Shown: one piece after another, positions 9,848 to 19,705 of the stretch
Numbering within the stretch: position 1 is the stretch's first letter
Layout of the letters: every line of letters begins with the position of its first letter
Origin: Irineochytrium annulatum
Taxonomy: Eukaryota > Chytridiomycota > Chytridiomycetes > Chytridiales > Chytridiaceae
Assembly (NCBI GenBank): GCA_027600665.1
Contig: JADGJL010000087.1
Location: 1-45,900 of the forward strand
Reading direction: 5' to 3'
Length of the DNA stretch: 45,900 bases
Program-made: the position numbers and the translations under genes
The notes under the pieces: generated by a model
Told to the model about the DNA's origin: nothing
The model's database searches: none
Seen by the model: the letters and a program-made list of their open reading frames with translations, nothing else

Positions 9848-11482
9848 TTATTTGCCTGACCGACGCTTGAACCATGCACCTATCAAAGGAGCACGGGACA
9901 GATCATGGAAGTCAATCATTTTGGTCCAGCCCATGACGATGAAATACACAATAAGCCCGACAAAAGGAGCGAGAATCATGCGGAGCCAGAAAGGCAAGAT
10001 CATGGCAGTCTCTTCGTATACGAGTAGGGTCGCTGCTCCCATAATAAACATTCCGGCCCCCGTTTTGACCCAATCCATAATTTTGAAGCGGAACTGTAGC
10101 AGACTACGAACGCTTTGGGCGTGTAACAAGGTAACGACAGTAGAATTCACACAGATGGCGATGACTGCACCGAAAATCCCATATTCAGGACGGGAAGCGA
10201 GCGTCAAAATTAACGTGATTTTGATAACAGCACCGATGAATGTATTTAGCAGTGCTTTACCTGGACGATCAAGGGCTTGCAACGCAGCTTGAAGAGGAGC
10301 TTGAATATATATGAATAAAGCAAAAGGAGCCATTAGCTTCAGCATGCTTCCGATCGATGCATCATTATACAGAACAAGACACATCGGTTCGGCAAGCACA
10401 TACATAAACACAGAAAACGGAGCACCAGTCACGAGCGCCAAACGTAATGCCTGATGCATTCTTTTGTGAATCAGCGCGCGATCTCCCTGAGCAGAAGCTT
10501 CTGACAGTGAAGGCACAAGTGATGTCGCAAGCGATGAAGTCAGTGCCCCCGGCAACAGCAGCAAAGGAATAATCATACCTTGTAGTGCACCATATTGTGC
10601 TGTAGCGATTCCTTTGGATATGCCTGCCAGAGCCAGACTCTGGGCAGTAACGATAGTTTCGGCCAGATAGGATAGAGAACCAACCAATCGGCCTGCTGTA
10701 ACGGGAATCGAGATTGCAAGCAATCGCCGGATTAAACCGGGCTGTGGAGTAGTGGTTTCTTTCATAACTGAAGGAATTGGGTTTAAAGCTTTGGCTGAAG
10801 GTTTGGTTGTTAGATTGGACATGTTCTGTTGCATAACGAGCGGTAACTCTTTCTTCTGCCTGTTATACTTCCACAAGAGTACAAGCATACCGCTAAATTC
10901 TCCAACAAGGGCTCCGAGCATGGCACCAGCAGCAGCTTGTGCAATACCGTGGGGGAGGAGAAGCCAGGCAAACCAAATGACACAGACGATGCGAATAATC
11001 GTTTCAACAATGGATGAAATGGCAGTAGGCATCATGTTTTGCTTGCCTTGGAAGTACCCTCTGTAGACGGCTGATACGGCGATAATGGCAATCATGGGGC
11101 TCATACTGACGAACGTATGATACACCCGCTCATCCGTGAGCACATACTTGGTAACCCAGGGTGCAAATAGGATGCACAAAAACATGAATACCACACCCAG
11201 GGTCAACGTAAAGCTTAAGCTTACTTGCAGGATTCGTTGGGGGGAATAACGATTGGCGCCAGTGTCAGCTTCGGCTACGAGCTTGGCTACGGCCAGCGGA
11301 ATACCACCCGTAATTAATGTCACCAGTACGATAAAAAAGGGATAGCTCAATTGGTAGATGCCAACACCTTCTGCACCGATGACTCGTGGCAGCGCAATAC
11401 GCGGGATGAAACCAAGTATTCGATTAATTATGCCTGCCGCGAGCAGGATCATGGCCCCCTGGATAAATGTCTGTTTCTTCAA
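9848..11482 (-). CDS. spoVB: Stage V sporulation protein B (polysaccharide/lipid flippase family)
   Basis: SpoVB is a MATE-like/MVF-family membrane protein needed for spore cortex formation, probably flipping lipid-linked precursors in the mother cell. The 544-residue product has about 14 hydrophobic segments. Typical stretches are RILGFIPRIALPRVIGAEG, GIYQLSYPFF and YRGYFQGKQNMMPTA. A TTG start at 11482 follows GAGGGGT by about 5 nt and gives LKKQTFIQGAMIL, a typical family start. The longer reading to 11551 adds a polar tail without a ribosome site. Position between yrzE-like genes and comN agrees with the Bacillus order. Confidence 0.9.
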   Translation of the reverse strand: MKKQTFIQGAMILLAAGIINRILGFIPRIALPRVIGAEGVGIYQLSYPFFIVLVTLITGGIPLAVAKLVAEADTGANRYSPQRILQVSLSFTLTLGVVFMFLCILFAPWVTKYVLTDERVYHTFVSMSPMIAIIAVSAVYRGYFQGKQNMMPTAISSIVETIIRIVCVIWFAWLLLPHGIAQAAAGAMLGALVGEFSGMLVLLWKYNRQKKELPLVMQQNMSNLTTKPSAKALNPIPSVMKETTTPQPGLIRRLLAISIPVTAGRLVGSLSYLAETIVTAQSLALAGISKGIATAQYGALQGMIIPLLLLPGALTSSLATSLVPSLSEASAQGDRALIHKRMHQALRLALVTGAPFSVFMYVLAEPMCLVLYNDASIGSMLKLMAPFALFIYIQAPLQAALQALDRPGKALLNTFIGAVIKITLILTLASRPEYGIFGAVIAICVNSTVVTLLHAQSVRSLLQFRFKIMDWVKTGAGMFIMGAATLLVYEETAMILPFWLRMILAPFVGLIVYFIVMGWTKMIDFHDLSRAPLIGAWFKRRSGK

Positions 11483-11700
11483 GACTACCCCTCTTTCCCG
11501 GTTGAAAGTACAGGTTATCATCATAAACGGGACAAAGCCGTTGTTCTTCATCCTATGCCAGTCCTTTATCTTCTCATGACAACTTGGACACGATTAACAA
11601 AAAGAACCATAACCAGCAAGAAGGAATATGATCAGGCGAAGTCGAATGATGTAATATTGATGCCGCATAAAGGCTTGGATGTACGAAGGGAGGCTCCCCG

Positions 11701-11949
11701 TTGGAAGAAATGAATGATGTGGAGTTGGAACAGTCAATAGAGATGCTCTGCCGAAGCAAGGCGGAGGAATTAAGGCTTGTCGGTTACGAATATGTCACCA
11801 GCAAAGATGTCTGGAATTGCGTCAGTCATAAATATGAAAAACAGGGCATTCCACCGCTTCACCAGCTGGTGAACGACATTTTGTCACTGAAAGCAACAAG
11901 CTTTATGAACTTTATGACCGTGTCTGCATACCGGGGGTCCTCTTTCTAG
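11701..11949 (+). CDS. comN: Post-transcriptional regulator ComN (YrzD-like)
   Basis: An 82-residue soluble helical protein matching the ComN/YrzD family, which in B. subtilis affects comE mRNA and interacts with DivIVA. Visible features are the acidic start MEEMNDVELEQSIEMLC, the family-like TSKDVWNCVSHKYEKQG and an LHQLVNDILSLKATSFMNFMT tail. The TTG start at 11701 lies 7 nt after AAGGGAGG; the in-frame ATG at 11710 is too far away. It sits between spoVB and secD as in Bacillus. A hairpin overlaps its stop codon. Confidence 0.8.
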   Translation: MEEMNDVELEQSIEMLCRSKAEELRLVGYEYVTSKDVWNCVSHKYEKQGIPPLHQLVNDILSLKATSFMNFMTVSAYRGSSF

Positions 11950-11967
11950 ACGAAAGGGATCTTTTTT
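11936..11967 (+). terminator. Hairpin-terminator overlapping the comN stop, upstream of secD
   Basis: GGTCC-T-CTTTC pairs with GAAAG-GGATC (one bulged T, one wobble) around TAGAC, followed by TTTTTT. The loop includes the comN stop codon. It may end comN transcripts or weaken read-through into secD. Confidence 0.6.
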
Positions 11968-12040
11968 GTTGAAAATTGACTGCTTTTTACGGCATCGCTA
12001 TAATAGGAATATTGAGAACGAAAGGGGATCTAGGAACGGC

Positions 12041-13291
12041 ATGAAAAGAATTATCAGTTTCATTCTGGTCGTGCTTGTCACCACAGGGGTAATGGTGGGA
12101 ACAAGCCCGGAACTGCTCAAAAATATACGCTTGGGCCTTGATTTAAAGGGAGGCTACGAGATCTTATATGAAGCAGAGCCGCTCGAAGCAGGACAACAAG
12201 TCACCAAAGCATCTTTGGTGCAAACGGCCAAAAGTCTTGAAAGCCGCGCCAATGCGCTCGGAACAAGCGAACCGGAGGTAACCACTGAAGGAAGCAACCG
12301 GATTCGATTGAAGTTGGCAGGGGTTACGGATGAGGCTGAAGTTAGAGCCAAAATGAAAGAACCGGCTGTTCTGACCTTCCGTAGTAAAGCTGAGAATGAC
12401 AAGGAAGGCGAATACACCAAAATTGAACTTCGCGGAAATGAATTTGTTGAGAATGCAGCCAAAGTTGTTTTTACAAGTTTGAATCAGCCGATGATTGACA
12501 TCCAAGTGAAAGACAAAGCCAAGTTTTCCGAGATAACCAAACGTTTGATCGGACAACCTCTTGCTATCTATCTGGATGATCAGCTACTTTCTGCACCAAC
12601 AGTTCAACAACAGTTGACAGATGGATCTGCCCAAATCTCAGGTGCCTATTCACGTGATGAAGCAAACCAGCTTCGTGACACCATTAACCTGGGTGCATTG
12701 CCACTGAAACTTACAGAGAAGTATTCACAAAGTGTTGGTGCAACACTTGGTAAGCTCTCTCTGGATCAGACAATTAAAGCGGGATTGATTGGTTCCGTTA
12801 TTATTCTAGTGTTCATGATCGGGCTTTATCGTATTCCTGGCATTATCGCGAGTTTTGCCTTGATTACACATACGTGGCTGGTACTTGCAATCTTCTATTT
12901 AGGAGAATTCGTGCTCACCCTTCCAGGTATTGCGGCGTTTATCCTGGGTATAGGGATGGCGGTGGATGCCAATATCATTACGTACGAACGGATTAAAGAG
13001 GAAATGCGCAGTGGTAAGTCGATCTTGTCTTCGGTTAAAGCGGGTGGTAAACATTCCTTCCGAACAATCATCGACTCCAATGTCACAACCATTATTGCGG
13101 CCGCTGTTATGTTCTTCTTGGGTACAGGTGCGGTTAAAGGGTTTGCCCTCGTGCTGATTTTTGATATTGTGACCAGTATTATCACGAATATTTTCTTCTC
13201 CCGCTTCCTGCTGACCCTGCTCGTACGGGCTAACGTGTTGAAGAAGCCTAAGTACTTCGGAGTGAAGGAGAGTGAAATTCGTGCGCTTTAA
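12041..13291 (+). CDS. secD: Protein translocase subunit SecD
   Basis: SecD with SecF uses the proton gradient to help pull proteins through SecYEG. The 416-residue product has an N-terminal membrane helix and the LGLDLKGGYEILYE motif. The periplasmic-type P1 region includes the ANALGTSEPEV segment. Five C-terminal helices follow, with the conserved GMAVDANIITYERIKEE motif. ATG at 12041 gives MKRIISFILV. The ribosome site AAAGGGGAT is about 12 nt away, rather far. Unlike B. subtilis, where SecDF is one chain, the stop overlaps a separate secF. Confidence 0.96.
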   Translation: MKRIISFILVVLVTTGVMVGTSPELLKNIRLGLDLKGGYEILYEAEPLEAGQQVTKASLVQTAKSLESRANALGTSEPEVTTEGSNRIRLKLAGVTDEAEVRAKMKEPAVLTFRSKAENDKEGEYTKIELRGNEFVENAAKVVFTSLNQPMIDIQVKDKAKFSEITKRLIGQPLAIYLDDQLLSAPTVQQQLTDGSAQISGAYSRDEANQLRDTINLGALPLKLTEKYSQSVGATLGKLSLDQTIKAGLIGSVIILVFMIGLYRIPGIIASFALITHTWLVLAIFYLGEFVLTLPGIAAFILGIGMAVDANIITYERIKEEMRSGKSILSSVKAGGKHSFRTIIDSNVTTIIAAAVMFFLGTGAVKGFALVLIFDIVTSIITNIFFSRFLLTLLVRANVLKKPKYFGVKESEIRAL

Positions 13292-14192
13292 TTGGAATTT
13301 CGATTATATTAAAGGGAGTAAAATTGCCTATACATTCTCGATTATTTTGACTGTAGTAGGGATTATCAGTTTGCTCTCACTTGGATTAAACTACGCCGTT
13401 GACTTCCGTTCAGGATCAAATGTGGATATTACCGTATCCAAAGCCATTACAGCGGAGCAAATTAATCCAATCGTGAATGAACTGGGTGTTGACACAAAGG
13501 AAGTCCAGATTACAACTGGATCTGATCGGGTTAATATTCGATTCTCGAACGTACTGGATGAAAACCAAGAAAGCAAATTCAAGCAAGAATTTAGCAAACT
13601 GGATGAGACTGCTTCTTATGAAGTGAATACCGTTGATCCAGAAATGGCCAAAGAGCTTGAGCGTAATGCAATCTATGCGGTGCTGATTGCCAGTATCGGA
13701 ATCATGATCTATGTTGCGATTCGATTCGAATGGCGATTCGCTTTGGCAGCAGTTGTTTCCATATTCCATGATGCCTTCGTAGTTATAAGTGTATTTTCTA
13801 TATTCCGTCTTGAAGTGAATCTGACCTTTATTACGGCAGTGCTAACCATTGTCGGATTCTCTATCAACGATACCATCGTTATCTTTGACCGGATTAGGGA
13901 AAATCTGCGTTTTGCCAAAAAATCAACAAAAGCTGATCTGCGTGAAGTGGTAAACCGGAGTTTATCTCAAACGATGACGCGCTCGCTTAACACAACATTT
14001 ACTGTATTTATAGCGTCACTCTGTTTGTTTATTTTTGGCGGAGAGTCTATTCGCATGTTCTCTCTGGCGATGGTGATCGGGACATTCTTTGGTGCCTATT
14101 CTTCGATCTTTATTGCAGCTCCATTATGGTTTACGCTTAAAGGTAAACAACAAACGAACAAGCCAAAAACAGTGGCTAAAGAATCTAACTAA
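13281..14192 (+). CDS. secF: Protein translocase subunit SecF
   Basis: SecF is the partner of SecD. The protein of about 303 residues has an N-terminal helix, the motif LNYAVDFRSGSNVDI, an external domain and a C-terminal five-helix bundle with VGFSINDTIVIFDRIREN. GTG at 13281 is preferred because GAAGGAG (13264-13270) is 10 nt upstream; GTG at 13272 almost touches it. The start lies inside the secD 3' end, so the two are translationally coupled and likely made in equal amounts. Confidence 0.95.
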   Translation: MRFNWNFDYIKGSKIAYTFSIILTVVGIISLLSLGLNYAVDFRSGSNVDITVSKAITAEQINPIVNELGVDTKEVQITTGSDRVNIRFSNVLDENQESKFKQEFSKLDETASYEVNTVDPEMAKELERNAIYAVLIASIGIMIYVAIRFEWRFALAAVVSIFHDAFVVISVFSIFRLEVNLTFITAVLTIVGFSINDTIVIFDRIRENLRFAKKSTKADLREVVNRSLSQTMTRSLNTTFTVFIASLCLFIFGGESIRMFSLAMVIGTFFGAYSSIFIAAPLWFTLKGKQQTNKPKTVAKESN

Positions 14193-14205
14193 ACATCTTA
14201 TTGTG

Positions 14206-14230
14206 AAGCCGCGTCTGCCAGGCGCGGTTT
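14206..14230 (+). terminator. Hairpin downstream of secF
   Basis: AAGCCGCGTC pairs with GGCGCGGTTT (two wobble pairs) around TGCCA. Only a short T-run follows, so it may be a weak terminator or a processing site before the next gene. Confidence 0.5.
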
Positions 14231-14265
14231 TGCAACTTTATGTACAGAAATAAGGGGGAATATTC

Positions 14266-15225
14266 ATGACCAGAGAACATATCCCATCTGCTCAGGCTGC
14301 CACATGGAGTGGTATTGCTGGTAATATGGGACTTGCGGTAATCAAAGCGGGAGTCGGTTATATGGCAAACAGCAAATCATTGCTCGCTGACGGCTTGTAT
14401 TCTGCTTCTGAAGCTGGTTCTGCCCTGGCAGGTCTCTTTCCCTCCAAGTCTGTACGTGATAAGAATAAGGCTCGCAGGGAGCGGTTTAAAGAACACTCAC
14501 GGGTTGCCAGACCGGGAATCTCCGTATTGTTATCTGTGCTGATCCTCATGGGTGGATTACAGCTTGCCATCTCCGCATTGGGTAGTCTCTCCGGAAGTGA
14601 ACCGGAAGCACCCGGCAAGTCGGTACTTTTGGTGGCTGTTGCAGCTCTGGCTGTAAAAGAAGCGATTTTTCAATTTCAGTACAGATATTTTCGCAAACGA
14701 AACCAGTCTCAGGCTTTAGCCTATGCACAGCAACATCGTCGTGCGCTCTATTGTTCTCTCACCGTGTTGATCGGCATTATAGGATCTATGGCTGGTGAAG
14801 AGACAGGTTTGAGCATGCTGCTCTACCTGGACCCTACGGCTGCATTGATTGCTTCCTGTTTTGTACTTCATAAGGGTTACCGAATGATTGTGGACACAGT
14901 ATATGGTTCACTTGTTCAGGAACTGGAGCAGGAGGATGCGTCCGATTTCAAAGAGACTGTACAGCGCGTATACGGCATTATTACCATTGAGCACTTGGTT
15001 GCTCGGGAACAGGAACATGACGTTACGATTGAGTTGGTCGTTAGTGTGAATCCGAGAATCTCCATACTGGAAGCACAGGAAATTGCAAATCGGGCCAAGA
15101 CACTATTGCTTACCCGGTTCAGTCATGTAAAAGAGGTACAGATTCAAGCGGTGCCTTATGATCCAGGCTATCCCTATAAATCCAATCATGAACTGCCCGA
15201 TCACGAAGCGACATTAATTCAGTAG
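14266..15225 (+). CDS. CDF-family cation transporter-like protein with altered metal site
   Basis: The 319-residue protein has the layout of cation diffusion facilitators: about six hydrophobic segments, then a cytosolic C-terminal domain (VQRVYGIITIEHLVAREQEHDVTIELVVSV pattern, split here by my reading). The usual transmembrane zinc site uses DxxxD in helix 2 and HxxxD in helix 5. Here helix 2 reads LADGLYSASE, with Ser at the second position. The helix 5 counterpart reads QQHRRALYCSL, with Leu instead of Asp. Two of four ligands therefore appear replaced, so zinc export is uncertain. GGGGGAA precedes the ATG. It lies between secF and recJ. Confidence 0.82.
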   Translation: MTREHIPSAQAATWSGIAGNMGLAVIKAGVGYMANSKSLLADGLYSASEAGSALAGLFPSKSVRDKNKARRERFKEHSRVARPGISVLLSVLILMGGLQLAISALGSLSGSEPEAPGKSVLLVAVAALAVKEAIFQFQYRYFRKRNQSQALAYAQQHRRALYCSLTVLIGIIGSMAGEETGLSMLLYLDPTAALIASCFVLHKGYRMIVDTVYGSLVQELEQEDASDFKETVQRVYGIITIEHLVAREQEHDVTIELVVSVNPRISILEAQEIANRAKTLLLTRFSHVKEVQIQAVPYDPGYPYKSNHELPDHEATLIQ

Positions 15226-15265
15226 TGAAGCGCGGGTCCAGTAGATCAGGAAAGGAGCGTTATCT

Positions 15266-17674
15266 TTGCTTTATTCGCAATACCGGTGGAATACACCGAA
15301 TATCAATTTGGAGGCGGCTGCGGGACTCTCGCAGGCGCTTTCCGTTTCCCCACTTGTTGGACGTTTGCTTGTGAGTCGAGGCGTGCACAATGAGAAGGAG
15401 GCCGAACGTTTTCTGCATCCTGATCTGAATCAAATGCATGATCCCTATCTGCTACTCGGCATGAATGAAGCTGTGCCTCGCATCAAATTGGCTTTGCAGC
15501 GCGAAGAACATATTTTGATCTACGGTGATTATGACGCCGATGGCGTATCCAGCACATCGCTCATGATCCATTTGATGCGTCATCTTGGTGCCTCGTACGA
15601 TATCTATATCCCTCATCGCTCGAATGAAGGGTATGGATTGCACAACCATGCATTGGATTGGGCCCATCAACAAGGTGTTTCATTGATTATTACCGTGGAT
15701 ACCGGAATCAGCGCTGTTGAACAGATTGCCTATGCGGCAACACTGGGTATCGAAGTTATTGTGACAGACCATCACGAGCCGCCTGAAATTTTGCCAGAAG
15801 CCTTTACCCTTATTAATCCCAAACTTCCGGGATGTCCGTATCCCTTTAAAGGTTTGGCCGGAGCGGGAGTAGCCCTGAAACTTGCCCAGGCACTGATCGG
15901 GGAAGTGCCCGGTGAATGGATGGAGATTGCTGCCATCGGTACCGTGGCCGATCTGATGCCTTTGGAAGGGGAGAACCGGGTTATCGTCAGTTATGGAATA
16001 GAGTCGATGCGTGGTTCACGTCTTCCAGGTGTGGGGGCATTACTGGAAATCAGTGGAGTGGATCAAAGTCAGGTGACTTCAATTAATATTGCCTTTGCCA
16101 TGGCTCCTCGTATTAATGCCAGTGGACGTTTGGATCATGCCGGGAGAGCGGTATCACTTCTCACCACGGAGAACCTGGATGAAGCTCATACGCTTGCGGG
16201 TCAACTTGATCTACTGAACAGAGAGCGGCAGCAAGTCGTAGAGGGAATACTACAAGAAGCAACTGCGCAGCTGGAACAAAAGATACAGCTACGTTCAGGA
16301 GCTGTTCCGGATGTTATCGTATTGGCTGGTGAAGGCTGGAATGTTGGAGTGGTGGGTATTGTGGCTTCCAAGTTGCTGGAACGTTATTACCGACCTACTC
16401 TTATTCTTGGAATTGATCCAGAGAGCGGTGTTTGTAAGGGCTCTGCGCGCTCCATTGAGGGCTTGGATATCTATGAGGCGCTCACAGTTAATAAACACAG
16501 TCTGGACCATTACGGGGGCCATCCTGCTGCAGCAGGTATGACCTTGCATCGGGATCAGCTGAAAGAACTTGAGGATGGCTTGAATGAGTTTGCTGCATCT
16601 GTATTGACTGAAGAGGACTTTGTACCTCAGCGTCTTGCAGATGATGAATGCAGAATCAGTGATGTTCCGCTGAAAGTGATCCAGGAGATCGACAGATTGC
16701 AGCCTTTCGGGATGAGCAATCCTTCGCCAAGATTCGTACTGAGAAGCGTGACTGTGAAGGAAACCAGAACGATGGGACGAGAGAAACGCCATTTGAAACT
16801 GATTCTGGAACAGGATGGTCAGCAACTGGAAACTGTCGCTTTTGGCAAGGGGGCGTTAGCGGAGTTCCTTCTCCCAGGTTCCGTTATTGATGTGATGGGA
16901 GAACTGTCCATTAATGAATGGAATGGGATGAGAAAACCGCAACTGATGCTTCAGGACATTCATGTTCCTCAGGTTCAAGTGTTTGATATGCGCGGTAATG
17001 CCGAGCCATTGAATGCGATGAAGCAATTCTTGAGCTCACTTGAGGTGCATCTGCGATACAAATCAGGTTCTGTTGGTGCTATTGTTCGGAAAGAAACAGA
17101 CGTTTCCGAGGGAAATTCATTGTATGAACCTTGCCTTTGGGTATATGATAGAAAGGTCGGGTTATTTCCGTGTAATGCTGCTGCACAGCATTATGGACAG
17201 GAAGAAGTCCGGACGTTATTTGTGTTTGATACGCCGGAAACCCCGGAACAACTTGATGCCATGCTGGCTTTGTTCAGTGGAGCCGAGAATATCATCCTTC
17301 TGCACGGATCAGGCAACCGCCGAGATCGCCTTCAGATGCCTTCCAGAGATCTCTTTAAGCGTATTTATATGCAGGTGTTGAAATGGAAAGCTGAACCCGT
17401 GGAGGAACAAGAGATTACTCCTGTGCTCAGTCGTCAGTGTGGTTGTTCGCCGCGCATGATTACGATGATGTTGGATGTATTCGAAGAGCTTTCCTTCATT
17501 ACCCGTGATAACGGCAAAATTGCGTTTGTGGATAACCCGCCTAAGCGTGAACTAACCGCTTCTCGTCACTATCAGGCGCTCGAAAACATGGCCGAGATAG
17601 AACAGGTGATGCTGGATGCAGCCACACCGCAACTGACACAATGGATGATATCCCGGATGAAGGGCGTATCTTAG
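15266..17674 (+). CDS. recJ: Single-stranded-DNA exonuclease RecJ
   Basis: RecJ is a 5'-3' single-strand DNA exonuclease of the DHH family, active in recombination and mismatch repair. The 802-residue product includes the metal motifs IYGDYDADGVSST and VTDHHEPP, the DHHA1-type GGHPAAAGMTL motif and an OB fold. A C-terminal extension of roughly 230 residues is typical of Firmicute RecJ. TTG at 15266 lies 8 nt after AAAGGAG. apt follows closely, an association also found in Bacillus. Confidence 0.96.
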   Translation: MLYSQYRWNTPNINLEAAAGLSQALSVSPLVGRLLVSRGVHNEKEAERFLHPDLNQMHDPYLLLGMNEAVPRIKLALQREEHILIYGDYDADGVSSTSLMIHLMRHLGASYDIYIPHRSNEGYGLHNHALDWAHQQGVSLIITVDTGISAVEQIAYAATLGIEVIVTDHHEPPEILPEAFTLINPKLPGCPYPFKGLAGAGVALKLAQALIGEVPGEWMEIAAIGTVADLMPLEGENRVIVSYGIESMRGSRLPGVGALLEISGVDQSQVTSINIAFAMAPRINASGRLDHAGRAVSLLTTENLDEAHTLAGQLDLLNRERQQVVEGILQEATAQLEQKIQLRSGAVPDVIVLAGEGWNVGVVGIVASKLLERYYRPTLILGIDPESGVCKGSARSIEGLDIYEALTVNKHSLDHYGGHPAAAGMTLHRDQLKELEDGLNEFAASVLTEEDFVPQRLADDECRISDVPLKVIQEIDRLQPFGMSNPSPRFVLRSVTVKETRTMGREKRHLKLILEQDGQQLETVAFGKGALAEFLLPGSVIDVMGELSINEWNGMRKPQLMLQDIHVPQVQVFDMRGNAEPLNAMKQFLSSLEVHLRYKSGSVGAIVRKETDVSEGNSLYEPCLWVYDRKVGLFPCNAAAQHYGQEEVRTLFVFDTPETPEQLDAMLALFSGAENIILLHGSGNRRDRLQMPSRDLFKRIYMQVLKWKAEPVEEQEITPVLSRQCGCSPRMITMMLDVFEELSFITRDNGKIAFVDNPPKRELTASRHYQALENMAEIEQVMLDAATPQLTQWMISRMKGVS

Positions 17675-17711
17675 ATGGAAGTTTGTGTATTTATTTTAGG
17701 AGGAGATTATT

Positions 17712-18227
17712 TTGGATTTTAAAGATTATATTCGTGTCATTCCTGACTTTCCACAACCGGGAATCAGCTTTAAGGACATTACGACATTGTTGAAAGATGG
17801 AGAAATGTACCGCAATGCGATCAATGAATTGAAAGTGATGGTTTCTGATCTCAAAATTGATGTCATTGCTGGACCTGAAGCACGTGGTTTCGTTGTGGGC
17901 GCCCCTCTGGCGTACGCTCTTGGTGTCGGTTTTGCTCCGATTCGCAAAAGTGGAAAACTGCCTGGAGAGACGATTGAAGTCGGTTATGATCTCGAGTATG
18001 GCAAGGATACACTCGCTATGCACACAGATGCGATTGAGAAAGGTCAAAATGTCCTTATCGCAGATGATCTGCTCGCAACGGGGGGAACGATTGCAACTTC
18101 CATCAACTTGATTGAACAATTGGGTGGGAACGTTGTCGGTGCTGCATTCCTGATCGAGCTGACTGATTTGAATGGTCGTGCTAAATTGCCTGAAAAAATC
18201 GATGTATTCACATTGATGAACTACTAA
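17712..18227 (+). CDS. apt: Adenine phosphoribosyltransferase
   Basis: Apt joins adenine to PRPP to make AMP in purine salvage. The length is 171 residues, as usual. Visible landmarks are [15 protein letters not shown] at the N-terminus, GPEARGF and the PRPP-binding signature [16 protein letters not shown] at 17712 is preceded by TAGGAGGAGAT. It ends the secD-secF-CDF-recJ-apt block, followed by a strong terminator. Confidence 0.97.
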   Translation: MDFKDYIRVIPDFPQPGISFKDITTLLKDGEMYRNAINELKVMVSDLKIDVIAGPEARGFVVGAPLAYALGVGFAPIRKSGKLPGETIEVGYDLEYGKDTLAMHTDAIEKGQNVLIADDLLATGGTIATSINLIEQLGGNVVGAAFLIELTDLNGRAKLPEKIDVFTLMNY

Positions 18228-18314
18228 GTTTAAATCTCCACTTGGAGTGTTGTGATTAAAACCTGAATTGCTTTTCCCTTTTCCCGGGAAATAATATACA
18301 GCATTAATGATTAT

Positions 18315-18365
18315 AAAAAAGCCTGTTCTATCCAACCATTGAGGTTGGATAGAACAGGCTTTTTT
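18315..18365. terminator. Bidirectional terminator between apt and uracil permease gene
   Basis: A perfect 23-bp stem (AAAAAAGCCTGTTCTATCCA at the left foot, continuing AACC) encloses the loop ATTGA. Both feet end in A/T runs. It serves the convergent genes apt and the permease. Confidence 0.96.
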
Positions 18366-18388
18366 GATTTATATACGATACGGTGAAA

Positions 18389-19705
18389 TTAATCAGGTGT
18401 TTTTTCAGTGATAGGCTGTTTCTGCGAATCGTCATTCAACCAACCCATTACTTCAAACAGTTTGAACAATAAGCTAATCAGGATTCCGACGATGGTTGCC
18501 AGTGCCATCCCTTTTAGATGAACGCCGTAGAAGACAACCTCAGTACCACTCAGTCCAATGACCAGTACAAGTGTGGTAAGCAGCAGATTGGTTGGCTTGG
18601 CAAAGTCGACTTTCTGTTCAACCAAAATACGCAGACCCGATGCTGCAATAACCCCGAAGAGAAGTAGTGATACTCCACCCATTACAGGTACAGGAATGTT
18701 GGCTACAAGCGCCGAGAATGTTCCTGAGAAGGAGAGCACGATGGCAATAACCGCTGCCCCACCAATGACATATGTGGAGTAGACGCGAGTCAGTGCCATA
18801 ACACCGATGTTCTCACCATAAGTTGTATTGGGAGTAGATCCTACAAACCCGGAAAGGATGGTGGAGACCCCGTTACCAAGAAGGGAACGATGAAGACCCG
18901 GGTCTTTCGAAAGATCCTTGCCCACAATGCTGCTCGTTACAAGCAAATGTCCGATATGCTCTACGATAACGACAAGCGCTACAGGTAAAATGGTGAAAAT
19001 AACGGACCAGTCAAATGTAGGTGTGGTTACGGTTGGCAGTGAGATGAAATCTGCATTTCCAATAGCTTGTTTATCAACCAGACCCATAGAGTAACCAAGA
19101 ATATAACCAACTACAATACCGATTAGAATATGAATGATTTTGGGGAATCCACGGAACGTTACTGCACCAATGACCGTGATGCCAAGCGTAGCCAAGGATA
19201 AAATAATGGGTTTGGCTTGAGGCACCCAATTGGGGTTAGCCACGGGATCAGAATTAATCAATCCAGCCATACCAGCTGCAACAGGTACAAGCTCAAGACC
19301 GATCAGGGCAACGATGGCACCCATAACCGCTGGTGGGAATACAACATTGATCCATCCTGTTCCAGCATATTTGATAATAAGAGCTACGAGGCAGAACACA
19401 AGTCCTGTTATGATAAAAGCTCCAAGTGCCATGGAGTTGCCGTTCTCTGGATGTGTTTTCAATACTGAGGTGACAGGTGCGATAAAGGCAAAGCTTGATC
19501 CGAGATATGCTGGAATCTTACCTTTACACATGAGTATGTACAACAGTGTTCCAATTCCGTTCATCAGCAGGATCATACTTGGATCGACACCGAATAGGTT
19601 TGGTACAAGCACCGTACTGCCAAACATGGCGAACAAATGCTGAAGGCTAAGCAGTGAACCTGAGCCAAGTGGCATCTTTTGATTAACCTGAATTTCGCGT
19701 TGCAA
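18389..19705 (-). CDS. NCS2-family uracil permease-like symporter
   Basis: NCS2 proteins import nucleobases with protons; this subgroup resembles UraA/PyrP. The 438-residue membrane protein shows LSLQHLFAMFGSTVLVP at the N-terminus, the AYLGSSFAFIAP segment, VVIVEHIGHLLVTSS and the signature GSTPNTTYGENIGVMALTRVYS. The start is TTG at 19705, about 10 nt after AAAAGGAG. An out-of-frame ATG lies between and would give only a short peptide. It is transcribed alone and convergent with apt. I found no PyrR-type attenuator or purine riboswitch in its leader. Confidence 0.88.
   Translation of the reverse strand: MQREIQVNQKMPLGSGSLLSLQHLFAMFGSTVLVPNLFGVDPSMILLMNGIGTLLYILMCKGKIPAYLGSSFAFIAPVTSVLKTHPENGNSMALGAFIITGLVFCLVALIIKYAGTGWINVVFPPAVMGAIVALIGLELVPVAAGMAGLINSDPVANPNWVPQAKPIILSLATLGITVIGAVTFRGFPKIIHILIGIVVGYILGYSMGLVDKQAIGNADFISLPTVTTPTFDWSVIFTILPVALVVIVEHIGHLLVTSSIVGKDLSKDPGLHRSLLGNGVSTILSGFVGSTPNTTYGENIGVMALTRVYSTYVIGGAAVIAIVLSFSGTFSALVANIPVPVMGGVSLLLFGVIAASGLRILVEQKVDFAKPTNLLLTTLVLVIGLSGTEVVFYGVHLKGMALATIVGILISLLFKLFEVMGWLNDDSQKQPITEKTPD

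Noticed and set aside
9831..10292. 153-residue plus-strand frame opposite spoVB
   Set aside because: It is antisense to a clear membrane-protein gene, has no ribosome site and shows no recognisable domain.
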